Part shown: in pieces, positions 43,737 to 52,418 of the stretch | Numbering within the stretch: position 1 is the stretch's first letter | How the letters are laid out: each line of letters starts with the position of its first letter | NCBI GenBank assembly: GCA_017501175.1 | Contig: JAFVXK010000014.1 | Span: 1 to 64,000 of the forward strand | Length of the DNA stretch: 64,000 nucleotides | Source: Clostridia bacterium | Lineage (GTDB): Bacteria > Bacillota_A > Clostridia > Oscillospirales > CAG-272 | Direction of reading: 5' to 3' | Translations under genes and position numbers: made by a program | Notes under the pieces: model-generated | What the model was told of the DNA's origin: nothing | Seen by the model: the letters and a program-made list of their open reading frames with translations, nothing else | The model's database searches: none

Positions 43737-43876
43737 TGATTTCGCGCATAATCCGCGACTGCTCGCACTGCCGTAGGTAGCTACGGCGACGGCTTCGCAC
43801 TCACGAATTCTGCATCGAACTGAGCGTCAATTCGAGAAAAGCTGATTTCGCGCATAATCCGCGACTGCTCGCACTG
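43737..43876 (+). repeat. 34-bp direct repeat pair in structured intergenic region
   Basis: Identical 34-base units at 43737-43770 and 43843-43876, 106 bases apart. Both contain ATTTCGCGC, which can pair with GCGCGAAAT at 43913-43921. A small hairpin CCGTAG/CTACGG lies between. The gap 43734-43995 is otherwise empty except for a terminator. Confidence 0.8.
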
Positions 43877-43923
43877 ACGTAGAGGTTACTGATGCGGTTT
43901 AGCTGACTTGGAGCGCGAAATAG

Positions 43924-43950
43924 AAAAGCCGACCTTCGAGGTCGGCTTTT
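43924..43950. terminator. Bidirectional terminator
   Basis: AAAAGCCGACC pairs with GGTCGGCTTTT around a 5-base loop; between yebC and the pseudouridine synthase gene. Confidence 0.88.
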
Positions 43951-43995
43951 GTCGTATATTAGCGATGGATATTAGCGGTTAATCTTTGAATTGTA

Positions 43996-44973
43996 CTATT
44001 TTATCTTTGCGTCGGGAAATTCGGACAGGAAGTAAATTTCTTCCTTTGGAACGGTAAATTCTCTGCCTGACAGGTAGTCAAGCACGGTCTTTTCGCGCTC
44101 GGTGTCAAATGAGAAGCGGAGCTTATAGGAGCAGAGCGCTTGGTACTTGTAGCCCTTTTGTCTATCCTCTCGGTTTACGCCGTACTTGCCGTCGCCGAGA
44201 AGCGAATGTCCGATATGAGCCATATGGGCGCGTATCTGGTGCGTTCTGCCTGTGAGAAGCTCGACCTCAATGAGCGTGAGTCCGTTTCGTGTGGCTAGGG
44301 TGCGATACTTCGTCCTTATGTCCTTTGCGTCGCGCGGCGGATTTTTGTCGTACACTCTCACGGTGTTCGTTTTGCTGTCCTTCAGAAGATAGCCTGTCAG
44401 GAGAGCTTCCTTTTGCTTTGGCGTGCCGTGCACTGCCGCGAGATAGAACTTGTCTATTTCGCGTAGCTTGATTTTCTCGTTCATAACGCGGAGCGCCTCG
44501 GCATTCTTTGCAGCAATGACGATGCCCGCGGTGTTTCTGTCGATTCTGTTGCACAGGGCAGGGGCAAAGCTCTGTTCGCTTTCGGGAGAGTATTCACCCT
44601 TTTGATACAAATAAGCCTGAATATGAGTAATAAGGTTGTTCTTACCGCCGTCCTCGTCCTCGTGTACGGATACCCCGGGGCGCTTCGATACGAGGAGTAT
44701 ATTCTCGTCCTCATAGACCACCGAAATATGCGGCACAATGTTGGAAAGGGTGGGGGGCGTGTCGCTTTTTTTGAAGAATTCCTCGGCTAAAAAGCATTGT
44801 ACAACGTCACCCTCGGCGAGCTTCATGCTTATTTCAGCGCGCTTTCTGTTGACCTTAATTTTTTTCAGTCTTATCGATTTATAGAGCAGAGAAGTAGGCA
44901 GGTCAAGAGCCTTCGTAATGAATTTGTCGAGGCGCTGACCTGCGTCGTTTTTGCCTATTTTAAGCTCTCGCAT
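43996..44973 (-). CDS. RluA-family pseudouridine synthase with S4 domain
   Basis: 325 residues. N-terminal S4 RNA-binding domain (about 1-70: QRLDKFITKALDL) followed by the catalytic domain with NRIDRNTAG, containing the nucleophilic Asp, and the LLTGRTHQIRAHMAHIGHSLLGD block. Isomerises uridine in 23S rRNA or tRNA. The typical motif has H or R at the first position; Asn here is within the variation of the RluC/RluD group. It lies 3 bases after upp. Confidence 0.9.
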   Translation of the reverse strand: MRELKIGKNDAGQRLDKFITKALDLPTSLLYKSIRLKKIKVNRKRAEISMKLAEGDVVQCFLAEEFFKKSDTPPTLSNIVPHISVVYEDENILLVSKRPGVSVHEDEDGGKNNLITHIQAYLYQKGEYSPESEQSFAPALCNRIDRNTAGIVIAAKNAEALRVMNEKIKLREIDKFYLAAVHGTPKQKEALLTGYLLKDSKTNTVRVYDKNPPRDAKDIRTKYRTLATRNGLTLIEVELLTGRTHQIRAHMAHIGHSLLGDGKYGVNREDRQKGYKYQALCSYKLRFSFDTEREKTVLDYLSGREFTVPKEEIYFLSEFPDAKIK

Positions 44974-44976
44974 TAG

Positions 44977-45606
44977 TTACTTAGTGCCGAAAATTCTGTC
45001 GCCCGCGTCACCAAGACCGGGAACGATGTAAGCGTGGTCGTTGAGGCAATCGTCGAGTGCGGCAGAGTAAATTTGCACGTCGGGGTGGTCGTCGGTGACC
45101 TTCTTTACACCCTCGGGTGCGGCAACAAGACACATAAGCATAACGTTTTTAGCTCCCCTCGCCTTAACCATAGTGATAGCGTCGGAGGCAGAGCCACCGG
45201 TTGCGAGCATGGGGTCAACGATTATAACAAGACGCTCCTCAATGTCGGGAGGCATCTTGCAGTAATATTCAACGGGGAGATGAGTGTCAGGGTCACGGTA
45301 AAGACCGATGTGACCGACTCTCGCAACGGGAACAAGTCTTAAAAGACCGTCAACCATGCCAAGTCCTGCTCGGAGGATAGGCACTATTGCGAGCTTCTTT
45401 CCTGCAATTTTTTTAAAGGTCGCTTTTTTTATGGGAGTTTCTACGGTCACGTCCTCAAGGGGAAGATTTCTAGTAATCTCGTATCCCATAAGCATAGAGA
45501 TTTCGTCAAGTAGCTCTCTGAAATTTTTTGACGCGGTGTTCTTGTCGCGCATGATAGTAAGCTTGTGCTGGACTAACGGGTGATTAACCAGGTGAAAGTT
45601 TTTCAT
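44977..45606 (-). CDS. upp: Uracil phosphoribosyltransferase
   Basis: 209 residues. Makes UMP from uracil and PRPP. The PRPP-binding block [17 protein letters not shown] and the C-terminal [14 protein letters not shown] are characteristic. No uracil permease is nearby. It has its own promoter, and the pseudouridine synthase gene follows in the same transcript. Confidence 0.96.
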   Translation of the reverse strand: MKNFHLVNHPLVQHKLTIMRDKNTASKNFRELLDEISMLMGYEITRNLPLEDVTVETPIKKATFKKIAGKKLAIVPILRAGLGMVDGLLRLVPVARVGHIGLYRDPDTHLPVEYYCKMPPDIEERLVIIVDPMLATGGSASDAITMVKARGAKNVMLMCLVAAPEGVKKVTDDHPDVQIYSAALDDCLNDHAYIVPGLGDAGDRIFGTK

Positions 45607-45638
45607 TTTTCTGCGTCCTTTCGTTTTTTTCTAGAAAT

Positions 45639-45667
45639 ATTATATATCATTTCGGCAAGTTTTGCAA
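45639..45667 (-). promoter_or_regulatory. Promoter of upp operon
   Basis: Minus strand TTGCAA (45667-45662), 17 bases, TATAAT (45644-45639). Confidence 0.7.
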
Positions 45668-45822
45668 GAGTTAAAAATGATTTTGTTGCAAAATTACTTT
45701 TCTTTTAAAAAACCTCTTGCTTTTTGGGGGTGAAAGGTTTATATTTAAGTTGTCTTTTGTCTTAAATTTGCCGCAAACGAGCAGAGTACGGGGCTTTCAC
45801 AAAATAAATTTTACTTTTCCCC

Positions 45823-45851
45823 TTGAAAAATAGTGGCACTTGCTTTATAAT
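45823..45851 (+). promoter_or_regulatory. Promoter of nucleotidyltransferase gene
   Basis: TTGAAA (45823-45828), 17 bases, TATAAT (45846-45851). Confidence 0.7.
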
Positions 45852-45889
45852 ATAAATAGCAATGAAAATTCGTTTCTAAGGAGTTAAAT

Positions 45890-46801
45890 GTGAAAAATCC
45901 CGAGCTTGTGATAATGGCAGCCGGAATGGGCAGCCGCTACGGCGGTCTTAAGCAGATTGATAAAATTGACGATGAGGGTCACATAATAATCGATTATTCG
46001 ATATATGACGCTATGAAAGCGGGCTTCCGCGATTTTACTTTTATTATTAAAGAAGAAATTGAGCGAGAGTTTCGCGAGGTAATGGACGCTCATCTTGAAG
46101 GAAAGCCGATAAACGTCAAGTACGTGTATCAGGAGCTTTATAAGCTTCCCGACGGATACTCCGTCCCTAACGGCAGACGTAAGCCTTGGGGAACGGCGCA
46201 CGCGCTTCTTTGCTGTCTTGGTACTGTAACAGCGCCTTTTGCGGTTATAAATGCAGATGACTACTACGGAGAGCACGCATTTCAGAAAATTTACGAATTT
46301 TTGAAAAACGCGAGCGACGATGAAAAATATCATTACGCTATGGTTGGTTACCGCATCAAGAACACCGTTACCGAAAAGGGAACGGTATCCAGAGGTCTGT
46401 GCGCCTCTGATGCAGACGGTATGCTCACCGAGATAGTCGAGCGTACAAAGGTTGGTACGAGGGACGGTGAGATATATTATACCGAGGACGGCGTTGACTG
46501 TACAATTGACCCAGACACTCTCGTATCTATGAACCTGTGGGGCTTTACTCCCTCGTATCTTGAGGAATGCAAGAGAAGATTTCCTGCATTTCTTGATAAA
46601 AATCTATCTAAAAATCCAGAAAAATGTGAATTTTTGCTTCCTACAGTTGTTTCCGAGCTTATAGGCGAGGGCAGAGCCGACGTGAAGGTTATCGACAACG
46701 TAGATAAATGGTATGGCGTAACCTACAAAGAGGACAAGCCAGAGGTTGTAGAGGCATTCCGCGCCTTAAAGGCGGCGGGCGTTTATCCGAATAATTTTTA
46801 A
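45890..46801 (+). CDS. Sugar-phosphate-type nucleotidyltransferase
   Basis: 303 residues. NTP-transferase fold with MAAGMGSRYGGLKQ for nucleotide and metal binding, and NADDYYG as the catalytic Asp region. It belongs to a group of uncharacterised nucleotidyltransferases of Clostridia, so the sugar phosphate is unknown. The start is GTG at 45890, with AAGGAG seven bases upstream; the overlapping ATG would stop at once. An oxidoreductase gene follows by 36 bases. Confidence 0.85.
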   Translation: MKNPELVIMAAGMGSRYGGLKQIDKIDDEGHIIIDYSIYDAMKAGFRDFTFIIKEEIEREFREVMDAHLEGKPINVKYVYQELYKLPDGYSVPNGRRKPWGTAHALLCCLGTVTAPFAVINADDYYGEHAFQKIYEFLKNASDDEKYHYAMVGYRIKNTVTEKGTVSRGLCASDADGMLTEIVERTKVGTRDGEIYYTEDGVDCTIDPDTLVSMNLWGFTPSYLEECKRRFPAFLDKNLSKNPEKCEFLLPTVVSELIGEGRADVKVIDNVDKWYGVTYKEDKPEVVEAFRALKAAGVYPNNF

Positions 46802-46837
46802 AAACAAATAAATGCCGAAAGGCAAAGGAGATGCATT

Positions 46838-47710
46838 ATGTTCAGAATAGCAATACTTGGCGTTGAGAACTCTCACGCAAACAGCTTCCTCAACTACGTT
46901 GTTAAGGATAAGCTTTATCCCGACATTGAGGTTGTCGGCGTATGGAGCGACGAGGCTGAGCCCCTTCAGAAAATAGTTGACGATTACGGCGTGCCTGCTA
47001 TGAGCGCTCCCGACGAGCTTGTAGGCAAGATTGACGGTCTCGTTGTAACCTCTCGCCGCGGAAGCTATCACTATAAGATGGCAAAGCCCTATATTTCCTC
47101 GGGTATTCCTATGTTTATCGACAAGCCCATTACCTCCGATCCCGCTGAGGCGGTTGAGTTCATGAAGGAGCTTAAGGCTGCAGGCGTCAGAGCTACCGGC
47201 GGCTCGTCGCTTATTCATTCCGAAACCATCGTAAATCTTAAGGGAGAGATTGCAAAGCCTGAAAACGGACCCGTTATCGGTGGATTTATGAGAGGTCCTA
47301 TTCTCCCTGACAGCCCATACGACGGCTTCTATTTCTACTGCATGCACCTCGTTCAGTCTATGCAGGAGCTCTTCGGATACTATCCTCTCAGCGTAAGAAC
47401 CTTCACCAGAGAAAAGGTGTTTACCTCGGTGGTTCACTACGACGACTTTGAGGTAGCAGTTGAATTCGTTCGCAGCAGCAATATGTACCGCGCCTTCGTA
47501 AGCACGCATAAGGGCTTTGCGGGCGACAATGTGTCTGTCGGTAACCGTGAGTTCAGCATTGAGTTTAAGAAATTCCACGAGCTTCTTCTCGGCGGAGAGA
47601 TGGAGCAGTCCTACCGCGACTTCATAGCTCCCGTGTTCGTTGCCGACGCTATAATAAAGTCGATAGACACCTGCGAAGAGGTTAAGATTTCGTATCCCGA
47701 CGAGATTTAA
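46838..47710 (+). CDS. Gfo/Idh/MocA-family oxidoreductase
   Basis: 290 residues, shorter than the usual 330-380. N-terminal Rossmann domain (FRIAILGVENSHANSF instead of the usual GxGxxG-rich loop) and the family block YHYKMAKPYISSGIPMFIDKPI, whose Lys belongs to the catalytic EKP-like motif (here DKP). NAD(P)-dependent sugar or cyclitol dehydrogenase; substrate unknown. AAAGGAG precedes the ATG. Confidence 0.85.
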   Translation: MFRIAILGVENSHANSFLNYVVKDKLYPDIEVVGVWSDEAEPLQKIVDDYGVPAMSAPDELVGKIDGLVVTSRRGSYHYKMAKPYISSGIPMFIDKPITSDPAEAVEFMKELKAAGVRATGGSSLIHSETIVNLKGEIAKPENGPVIGGFMRGPILPDSPYDGFYFYCMHLVQSMQELFGYYPLSVRTFTREKVFTSVVHYDDFEVAVEFVRSSNMYRAFVSTHKGFAGDNVSVGNREFSIEFKKFHELLLGGEMEQSYRDFIAPVFVADAIIKSIDTCEEVKISYPDEI

Positions 47711-47743
47711 CCGAGCTTTCTTCACAATACATAAATAACGTTG

Positions 47744-47785
47744 ATAGCAAGAGTGATGAATTGTTTCGCCACTCTTGCTATTTTG
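47744..47785 (+). terminator. Terminator after oxidoreductase gene
   Basis: ATAGCAAGAGTG (47744-47755) pairs with CACTCTTGCTAT (47770-47781), followed by TTTTG. Confidence 0.85.
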
Positions 47786-47846
47786 TTAAAAGCGCGTTGA
47801 ATTTTTGTTAAAAGTATAAAAATCTTCCACAATGAGCAAAATTATG

Positions 47847-47875
47847 TTGACAAATGAGGAAAAATAATGTATAAT
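47847..47875 (+). promoter_or_regulatory. Promoter of lipoprotein-apbE transcript
   Basis: TTGACA (47847-47852), 17 bases, TATAAT (47870-47875), a full consensus promoter. Confidence 0.82.
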
Positions 47876-47920
47876 ATTCAAAGTATGTTAAAATAAATAA
47901 AAATTTAAGGAGAAAAACCA

Positions 47921-48868
47921 ATGAAAAAGCTTTTATCACTAGTTCTTCTCGCATGTATGATTCTTGCACTAACTGCTTGCAACGCACCCAGTGAGAAGGA
48001 GTATTCTCTCGCGGTTGTCGTTGATTATACCTTCAGCGATACTAAGGCTACTAACGTAGTCGGCGCAATCGTTTTTGATAAGGACGGTAAAATCGCAGCG
48101 GCTCGCTTCGATTCTATCGAGGAGGAGCTCAAGCTCGGCGAGAGCGGTGACCTCCTTGCGGTTGATTCAATAGCTACTAAGGTAGAAAAGGGCGAGGCTT
48201 ACGGCGGTACAGAGGCTGTCAATGATTACGCTAAGATGCCCGCAGGCTCTTGGCAAAGACAGGCGGCTGCATTCGAGGCTGCCATCATAGGAAAGACCGC
48301 GGCAGAGATTGAGTCGTTCAACGCAGAAACCGTAGCAGGCTGCACTATGTAGGCTACCGTTCCTATGTTCGTTAACGTCGTTAAGAAGGCGGCGGCTTAC
48401 GATGCAAAGGTTACCTTTAAGGCAACCGGTGACTTCACACTCGGCCTTGGCGTCAACGGTAAGATTTCCGGCTCTGTTGCAGACGGTGCTACCGCTGATA
48501 TTGACTATACCGCAGTTGTTATTGCGGACGGTAAGGTTGCAGCTTGTATGCTTGATTCCAGCCAGAACAAGTACGCACTCACCGTAGCAGACGGCGTTCT
48601 CACCGCTACCGGTGATTACAAGGGTACGAAGAATGACCAGGGCGAGAAATATGGCGGTACGGAAGCTCCCGAGGGCGCTAAGATGCCCGCAGGCGCTTGG
48701 AAAAAGCAGGCTCAGGTATTTGCTAACAGCGTGGTCGGAAAGACCGTAGCAGAGCTTGATAGCATGGAAGTTACAAGCGACGCGCTCGTCGAGGCAGGCT
48801 GCACTATGCAGTACACCGTTTACGGCTACAAGACCGTCATCATTGAGGCGGCTTCCAAGGCGAAATAA
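47921..48868 (+). pseudogene. Duplicated-domain lipoprotein interrupted by an in-frame TAG
   Basis: One frame runs from the ATG at 47921 to the TAA at 48868 except for a TAG at 48350-48352. The first part (143 residues) has a lipobox ALTAC and one repeat unit; the second part is another unit in the same frame. Both units contain YGGTEA, KMPAGxWxxQA and (V/I)(I)GKT segments and both reach AGCTM, after which unit two continues with Gln (CAG) where unit one has TAG. A single C-to-T change would explain it. If real, the product is a truncated single-unit surface lipoprotein; an internal start at 48365 has no ribosome site. TAG is used as a normal stop in araC and sdaA here. Function unknown; proximity to apbE and rnf suggests a redox link. 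Confidence 0.7.
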
Positions 48869-48889
48869 TTAAAGAACGGAGGATAGAGT

Positions 48890-49948
48890 ATGAGGCTCAA
48901 AATAGCGTTAACAGCTCTTATCCTCGCGATAGCCACCGCCCTCGCGTCCTGCGGGGGAGGTGGTTCTAACCTGCCTAACCCCAAATCTCATAAAATTTTC
49001 GGACGTTTTGATACCGTTTCGGTTTTCACGTCTTATCTCGGCGATACCGAGGAGGAATTTAGTGAGAACTGTACCGAGCTTGAGGCTATCTTAGATAAGT
49101 ACCACAAGCTTTTCAACATCTACTACGAATACGAGGGAATAAACAACCTTCGTACCGTGAATATAAAGGCGGGGCGGGAGCCTGTCAAGGTTGACCGCGA
49201 ACTCGTTGATTTTCTACTCTACGCAAAGGAAATGTATACGCTTACGGGTGGAGAGGTCAACGTAATGATGGGCGCTGTTTTGCGACTTTGGCACAAGTGC
49301 CGTGAGGACGCGATTGAAAACCCGAATACTGCCCGTATCCCCACCGAAGCAGAGCTTTCAGAGGCTGCAAAGCATGTTTCAATAGACACGCTCATCATAG
49401 ATGAGGAGGCTTCTACCGTTTACATCACAGACCCCGATGCATCGATTGACGTCGGTGCTCTCGGAAAGGGCTACGCCGCAAATCTGGCGGCAGAGCACCT
49501 TAGAAAAAAGGGAGCAACCTCTTACCTTCTTAACATTGGCGGCAATATATGCGCTATCGGCGCGAAGACCGACGGCAAGCCATGGACGACGGGAATTACC
49601 AATCCCGACAAAGAATCCGAAGAGCCTTACGTTTTGATAATGAAGCTTTCGGATGCCTGCCTTGTTACCTCGGGCGACTACTTAAGGTATTACGTCTTTG
49701 ACGGTAAAGAGTACCATCACATAATTGATAAGGACACCTTGATGCCGGCTGAGTATTTTTCCTCGGTCAGCATACTGACGTCCGACAGCGCGCTTGCAGA
49801 CGCGCTTTCCACCGCCCTCTTCTCAATGAGCTACGAGGACGGACTTGAGCTTGTAAATAATCTCGGGGGAATTGAAGTCCTCTGGGTTGACAGAGAGGGC
49901 AGGACCTACATGACCGACGGTTTCAGAGCTCTCGTTATAGATAAATAA
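48890..49948 (+). CDS. apbE: FAD:protein FMN transferase, lipoprotein
   Basis: 352 residues with lipobox LASC, so it acts outside the membrane. Transfers FMN from FAD onto threonine of target proteins. Conserved parts are FGRFDTVSVFTSYLG, GALGKGYAANLAAEHL and YLLNIGGNICAIG, with Mg-binding residues in LVTSGDYLRYY. Its targets here are predicted to be RnfD and RnfG, encoded just downstream. AACGGAGG precedes the ATG. A hairpin after the gene separates it from rnfC. Confidence 0.94.
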   Translation: MRLKIALTALILAIATALASCGGGGSNLPNPKSHKIFGRFDTVSVFTSYLGDTEEEFSENCTELEAILDKYHKLFNIYYEYEGINNLRTVNIKAGREPVKVDRELVDFLLYAKEMYTLTGGEVNVMMGAVLRLWHKCREDAIENPNTARIPTEAELSEAAKHVSIDTLIIDEEASTVYITDPDASIDVGALGKGYAANLAAEHLRKKGATSYLLNIGGNICAIGAKTDGKPWTTGITNPDKESEEPYVLIMKLSDACLVTSGDYLRYYVFDGKEYHHIIDKDTLMPAEYFSSVSILTSDSALADALSTALFSMSYEDGLELVNNLGGIEVLWVDREGRTYMTDGFRALVIDK

Positions 49949-49998
49949 TTGAGCACATAAACGGCAATGCCTGTCGCGAGTGTTCAGAATTACACCTT

Positions 49999-50042
49999 AA
50001 AGGGATACGGTAATCTCGCGATAGACGACCGTGTCCCTTTCT
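49999..50042 (+). terminator. Terminator between apbE and rnfC
   Basis: AAAGGGATACGGT pairs with ACCGTGTCCCTTT, with one G-T pair and a 16-base loop. Weak T run after it, so some read-through into rnf is possible. Confidence 0.7.
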
Positions 50043-50051
50043 AATTGCAAT

Positions 50052-50081
50052 TTGACATTTTTTTGACAAACTTGGTAACAA
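50052..50081 (+). promoter_or_regulatory. Promoter of rnf operon
   Basis: TTGACA (50052-50057), 18 bases, TAACAA (50076-50081), with TGG before the -10. A second TTGACA at 50063 has no good partner. Confidence 0.5.
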
Positions 50082-50136
50082 TAACCTTGAAAAGCTTGTA
50101 AATAAATTTGCCCCAAAGGGCAGAACGGAGATATAT

Positions 50137-51474
50137 ATGTTTGGGTTTAAGTTTTTAGGCAACACCCGCGTTCCGCACCGCAAAAATACTGCGGGCACCT
50201 GTGCTGTCAGAATGACCGTGTCTGGCGAGGTGCTTTTGCCTGTGCTTCAGCACATCGGTGCGCCTGCCACGCCCATAGTAAAAAAGGGCGACGAGGTTAA
50301 GGTCGGACAGAAGATAGCAGAGGCAAGCGGTCCTGTTTCGTCACCCGTTTACGCATCGGTTTCGGGTACGGTTGTTGGTATTGAGCCTTATATGCGCGCC
50401 AACGGCGCTTTCATAGATGCTATCAGGATAGCGAGCGACGGGCTTATGACTGTTGCAGAGAGCGTAACGCCGCCCGTGATTTCGGATTTTGACTCCTTTA
50501 TTGCCGCTGTACGCGAGAGCGGTGTCGTCGGACTTGGCGGCGCGGGCTTCCCGACGACAGTCAAGCTCGAGGGAGCGAAGAAGGCAGGCGTTGACACCGT
50601 AATTATAAACGGCGCTGAGTGTGAACCATATATCACCTCGGATACGAGAACTATGCTTGAGCTTGGCGATTATATCAAGCGCGGAGTTGAGCTTCTCGAG
50701 AAATATCTTCCGGCAGAGCGTTATGTGTTTGCAATAGAGAAGAACAAGCCCGAGTGTATTAAGGCTATGCGTGAGCTGTTTGCAGACGATAATAAGGTCG
50801 AGGTTGCACAGCTTCCCTCGCTTTATCCGCAGGGTGCGGAAAAGGTTGTCGTTTACAATACGACAAAGAGAGTAGTTCCGGAGGGCAAGCTTCCTGCTGA
50901 TGTCGGCGTTCTTGTAATCAACGTCACTACGCTTTCTAAGATTGCAGAGTACGTTGCGACGGGTATGCCGCTCGTAGAAAAGTGCGTTACCGTTGACGGA
51001 AGCGCCATAGCATCGCCGAAGAATGTAATAGCTCCGATAGGTACGCCTATCAGCGAGATTATAGAATTTACGGGCGGACTTTCGGCTCAGGTTGGAAAGG
51101 TGCTCTTTGGCGGTCCTATGATGGGCGTTGCGGCAGCGTCTATTGACGAGCCGATAGCAAAGAACACAAACGGCGTTACAGTTTGCTCCGTGGAGCACGC
51201 TATCGCTCCCGAGCCCACCGCCTGCATACACTGCGGAAGATGCGTCAGAGCCTGCCCGCTCGGACTTAACCCGATAGTTTATGCAAGCGCGCTCAATATA
51301 GAGTCAAAAGAGGACAGAATGGCAAAGCTTGACGCATACAAGGTAAATCTTTGTATGGAGTGCGGCTGCTGCTCCTTTGTGTGTCCCGCAAAGCGCCCCC
51401 TCGTACAGAACAACAAGATTGGCAAGGCTGAGCTCAGAGATTACAAATCTCATCAGCAGACGCTGAAAAAATAA
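50137..51474 (+). CDS. rnfC: Rnf complex subunit RnfC
   Basis: 445 residues. Peripheral subunit that binds NADH and FMN and passes electrons between NAD and the membrane part. The biotinyl-like N-terminal domain, the nucleotide-binding GVVGLGGAGFPTTVKL segment near 130 and two [4Fe-4S] motifs, CIHCGRCVRACP and CMECGCCSFVCP, are all present. First gene of rnfCDGEAB. Confidence 0.96.
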   Translation: MFGFKFLGNTRVPHRKNTAGTCAVRMTVSGEVLLPVLQHIGAPATPIVKKGDEVKVGQKIAEASGPVSSPVYASVSGTVVGIEPYMRANGAFIDAIRIASDGLMTVAESVTPPVISDFDSFIAAVRESGVVGLGGAGFPTTVKLEGAKKAGVDTVIINGAECEPYITSDTRTMLELGDYIKRGVELLEKYLPAERYVFAIEKNKPECIKAMRELFADDNKVEVAQLPSLYPQGAEKVVVYNTTKRVVPEGKLPADVGVLVINVTTLSKIAEYVATGMPLVEKCVTVDGSAIASPKNVIAPIGTPISEIIEFTGGLSAQVGKVLFGGPMMGVAAASIDEPIAKNTNGVTVCSVEHAIAPEPTACIHCGRCVRACPLGLNPIVYASALNIESKEDRMAKLDAYKVNLCMECGCCSFVCPAKRPLVQNNKIGKAELRDYKSHQQTLKK

Positions 51475-51485
51475 GGAGACGGAAA

Positions 51486-52418
51486 ATGGAAAAGCTTATA
51501 GTATCGTCGTCACCGCATCTTCATTCGAATGCAACGACTCGCAAAATAATGCTCGACGTGGTTATAGCGCTTCTGCCTGCCACGGTAGCAGCGGTGGTTT
51601 ATTTCGGACTTAAGGCGCTGCTTCTTATTGCGGTGTCGGTAACTACCGCCGTTCTTTCGGAGTTCGTTTTCAACCTTATTTGCAAGAAAAAGCAGACTGT
51701 CGGCGACCTTTCTGCCGTCGTTACGGGACTTCTTCTTGCGCTCAACCTCTCGACTAAGGTTACGGTATGGCAGACTATTGTCGGCGCTGTGTTTGCGATT
51801 ATAGTAGTCAAGTGCCTCTTTGGCGGTATCGGTTGCAACTTTGCAAACCCCGCAATTACCGCGAGGGTTATGATGATTATAGCCTTCGGTCAGGTAGCAG
51901 GCGGCTCTTCAAACTCTTTTGCCGAGCTTGAGGCGGGAGCAACGCCCCTTCAGATTCTTGGCGGCGAGAGCGGAAGCCTGCCCTCTCTTTTCGATATGCT
52001 TATCGGTAACAGAGGAGGAGCTATCGGAGAAACCTGCGGTATCGCGATTATAATAGGATTTATATATCTCGTAGCGCGCAGAGTTATCCATTGGCATACT
52101 CCCGTTATCTTTGTCGGTACGGTGTTCGTCCTTTCCTTCCTTCTTGGAGGCTTTGACGTAACCTTTGCTACCTACCATATGCTCGCGGGCGGTCTTCTTC
52201 TCAGCGCGGTGTTTATGGCTACCGATTATTCGACAACTCCTACAAACGCGCTTGGAAAAATGATATTTGCCTTTGGTTGCGGAGTAATCACCGTTCTTAT
52301 CAGATTTTACGGAGATTATCCCGAGGGAGTGTCCTTCGCAATTCTCTTTATGAATATTCTTGCCCCCTATATTGAAGGCTGGACGGCAAGACGTCCTCTC
52401 GGAGGTGCAAAGAAATGA
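51486..52418 (+). CDS. rnfD: Rnf complex subunit RnfD
   Basis: 310 residues, about nine membrane helices. Carries covalent FMN; the attachment motif is AGATPL with Thr153, as in other RnfD/NqrB proteins. Part of the ion-translocating core. Ends with an ATGA overlap onto rnfG. Confidence 0.95.
   Translation: MEKLIVSSSPHLHSNATTRKIMLDVVIALLPATVAAVVYFGLKALLLIAVSVTTAVLSEFVFNLICKKKQTVGDLSAVVTGLLLALNLSTKVTVWQTIVGAVFAIIVVKCLFGGIGCNFANPAITARVMMIIAFGQVAGGSSNSFAELEAGATPLQILGGESGSLPSLFDMLIGNRGGAIGETCGIAIIIGFIYLVARRVIHWHTPVIFVGTVFVLSFLLGGFDVTFATYHMLAGGLLLSAVFMATDYSTTPTNALGKMIFAFGCGVITVLIRFYGDYPEGVSFAILFMNILAPYIEGWTARRPLGGAKK

Noticed and set aside
43737..43876. Possible CRISPR array because of two identical 34-base units
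   Set aside because: Only two units, 72 bases between them (too long for a spacer), and no cas genes.
43908..43921. 14-base identity TTGGAGCGCGAAAT with the leader at 58687-58700
   Set aside because: Too short and in unrelated contexts (3' region versus a ribosome site); likely coincidence.
46766..47725. 319-codon open frame on the minus strand
   Set aside because: Antisense to the Gfo/Idh/MocA oxidoreductase gene, which has clear family motifs and a ribosome site.
48350..48352. Reassignment of TAG to glutamine in this organism
   Set aside because: araC (stop at 15991) and sdaA (stop at 34314) end in TAG at the expected family length, so TAG is read as stop.
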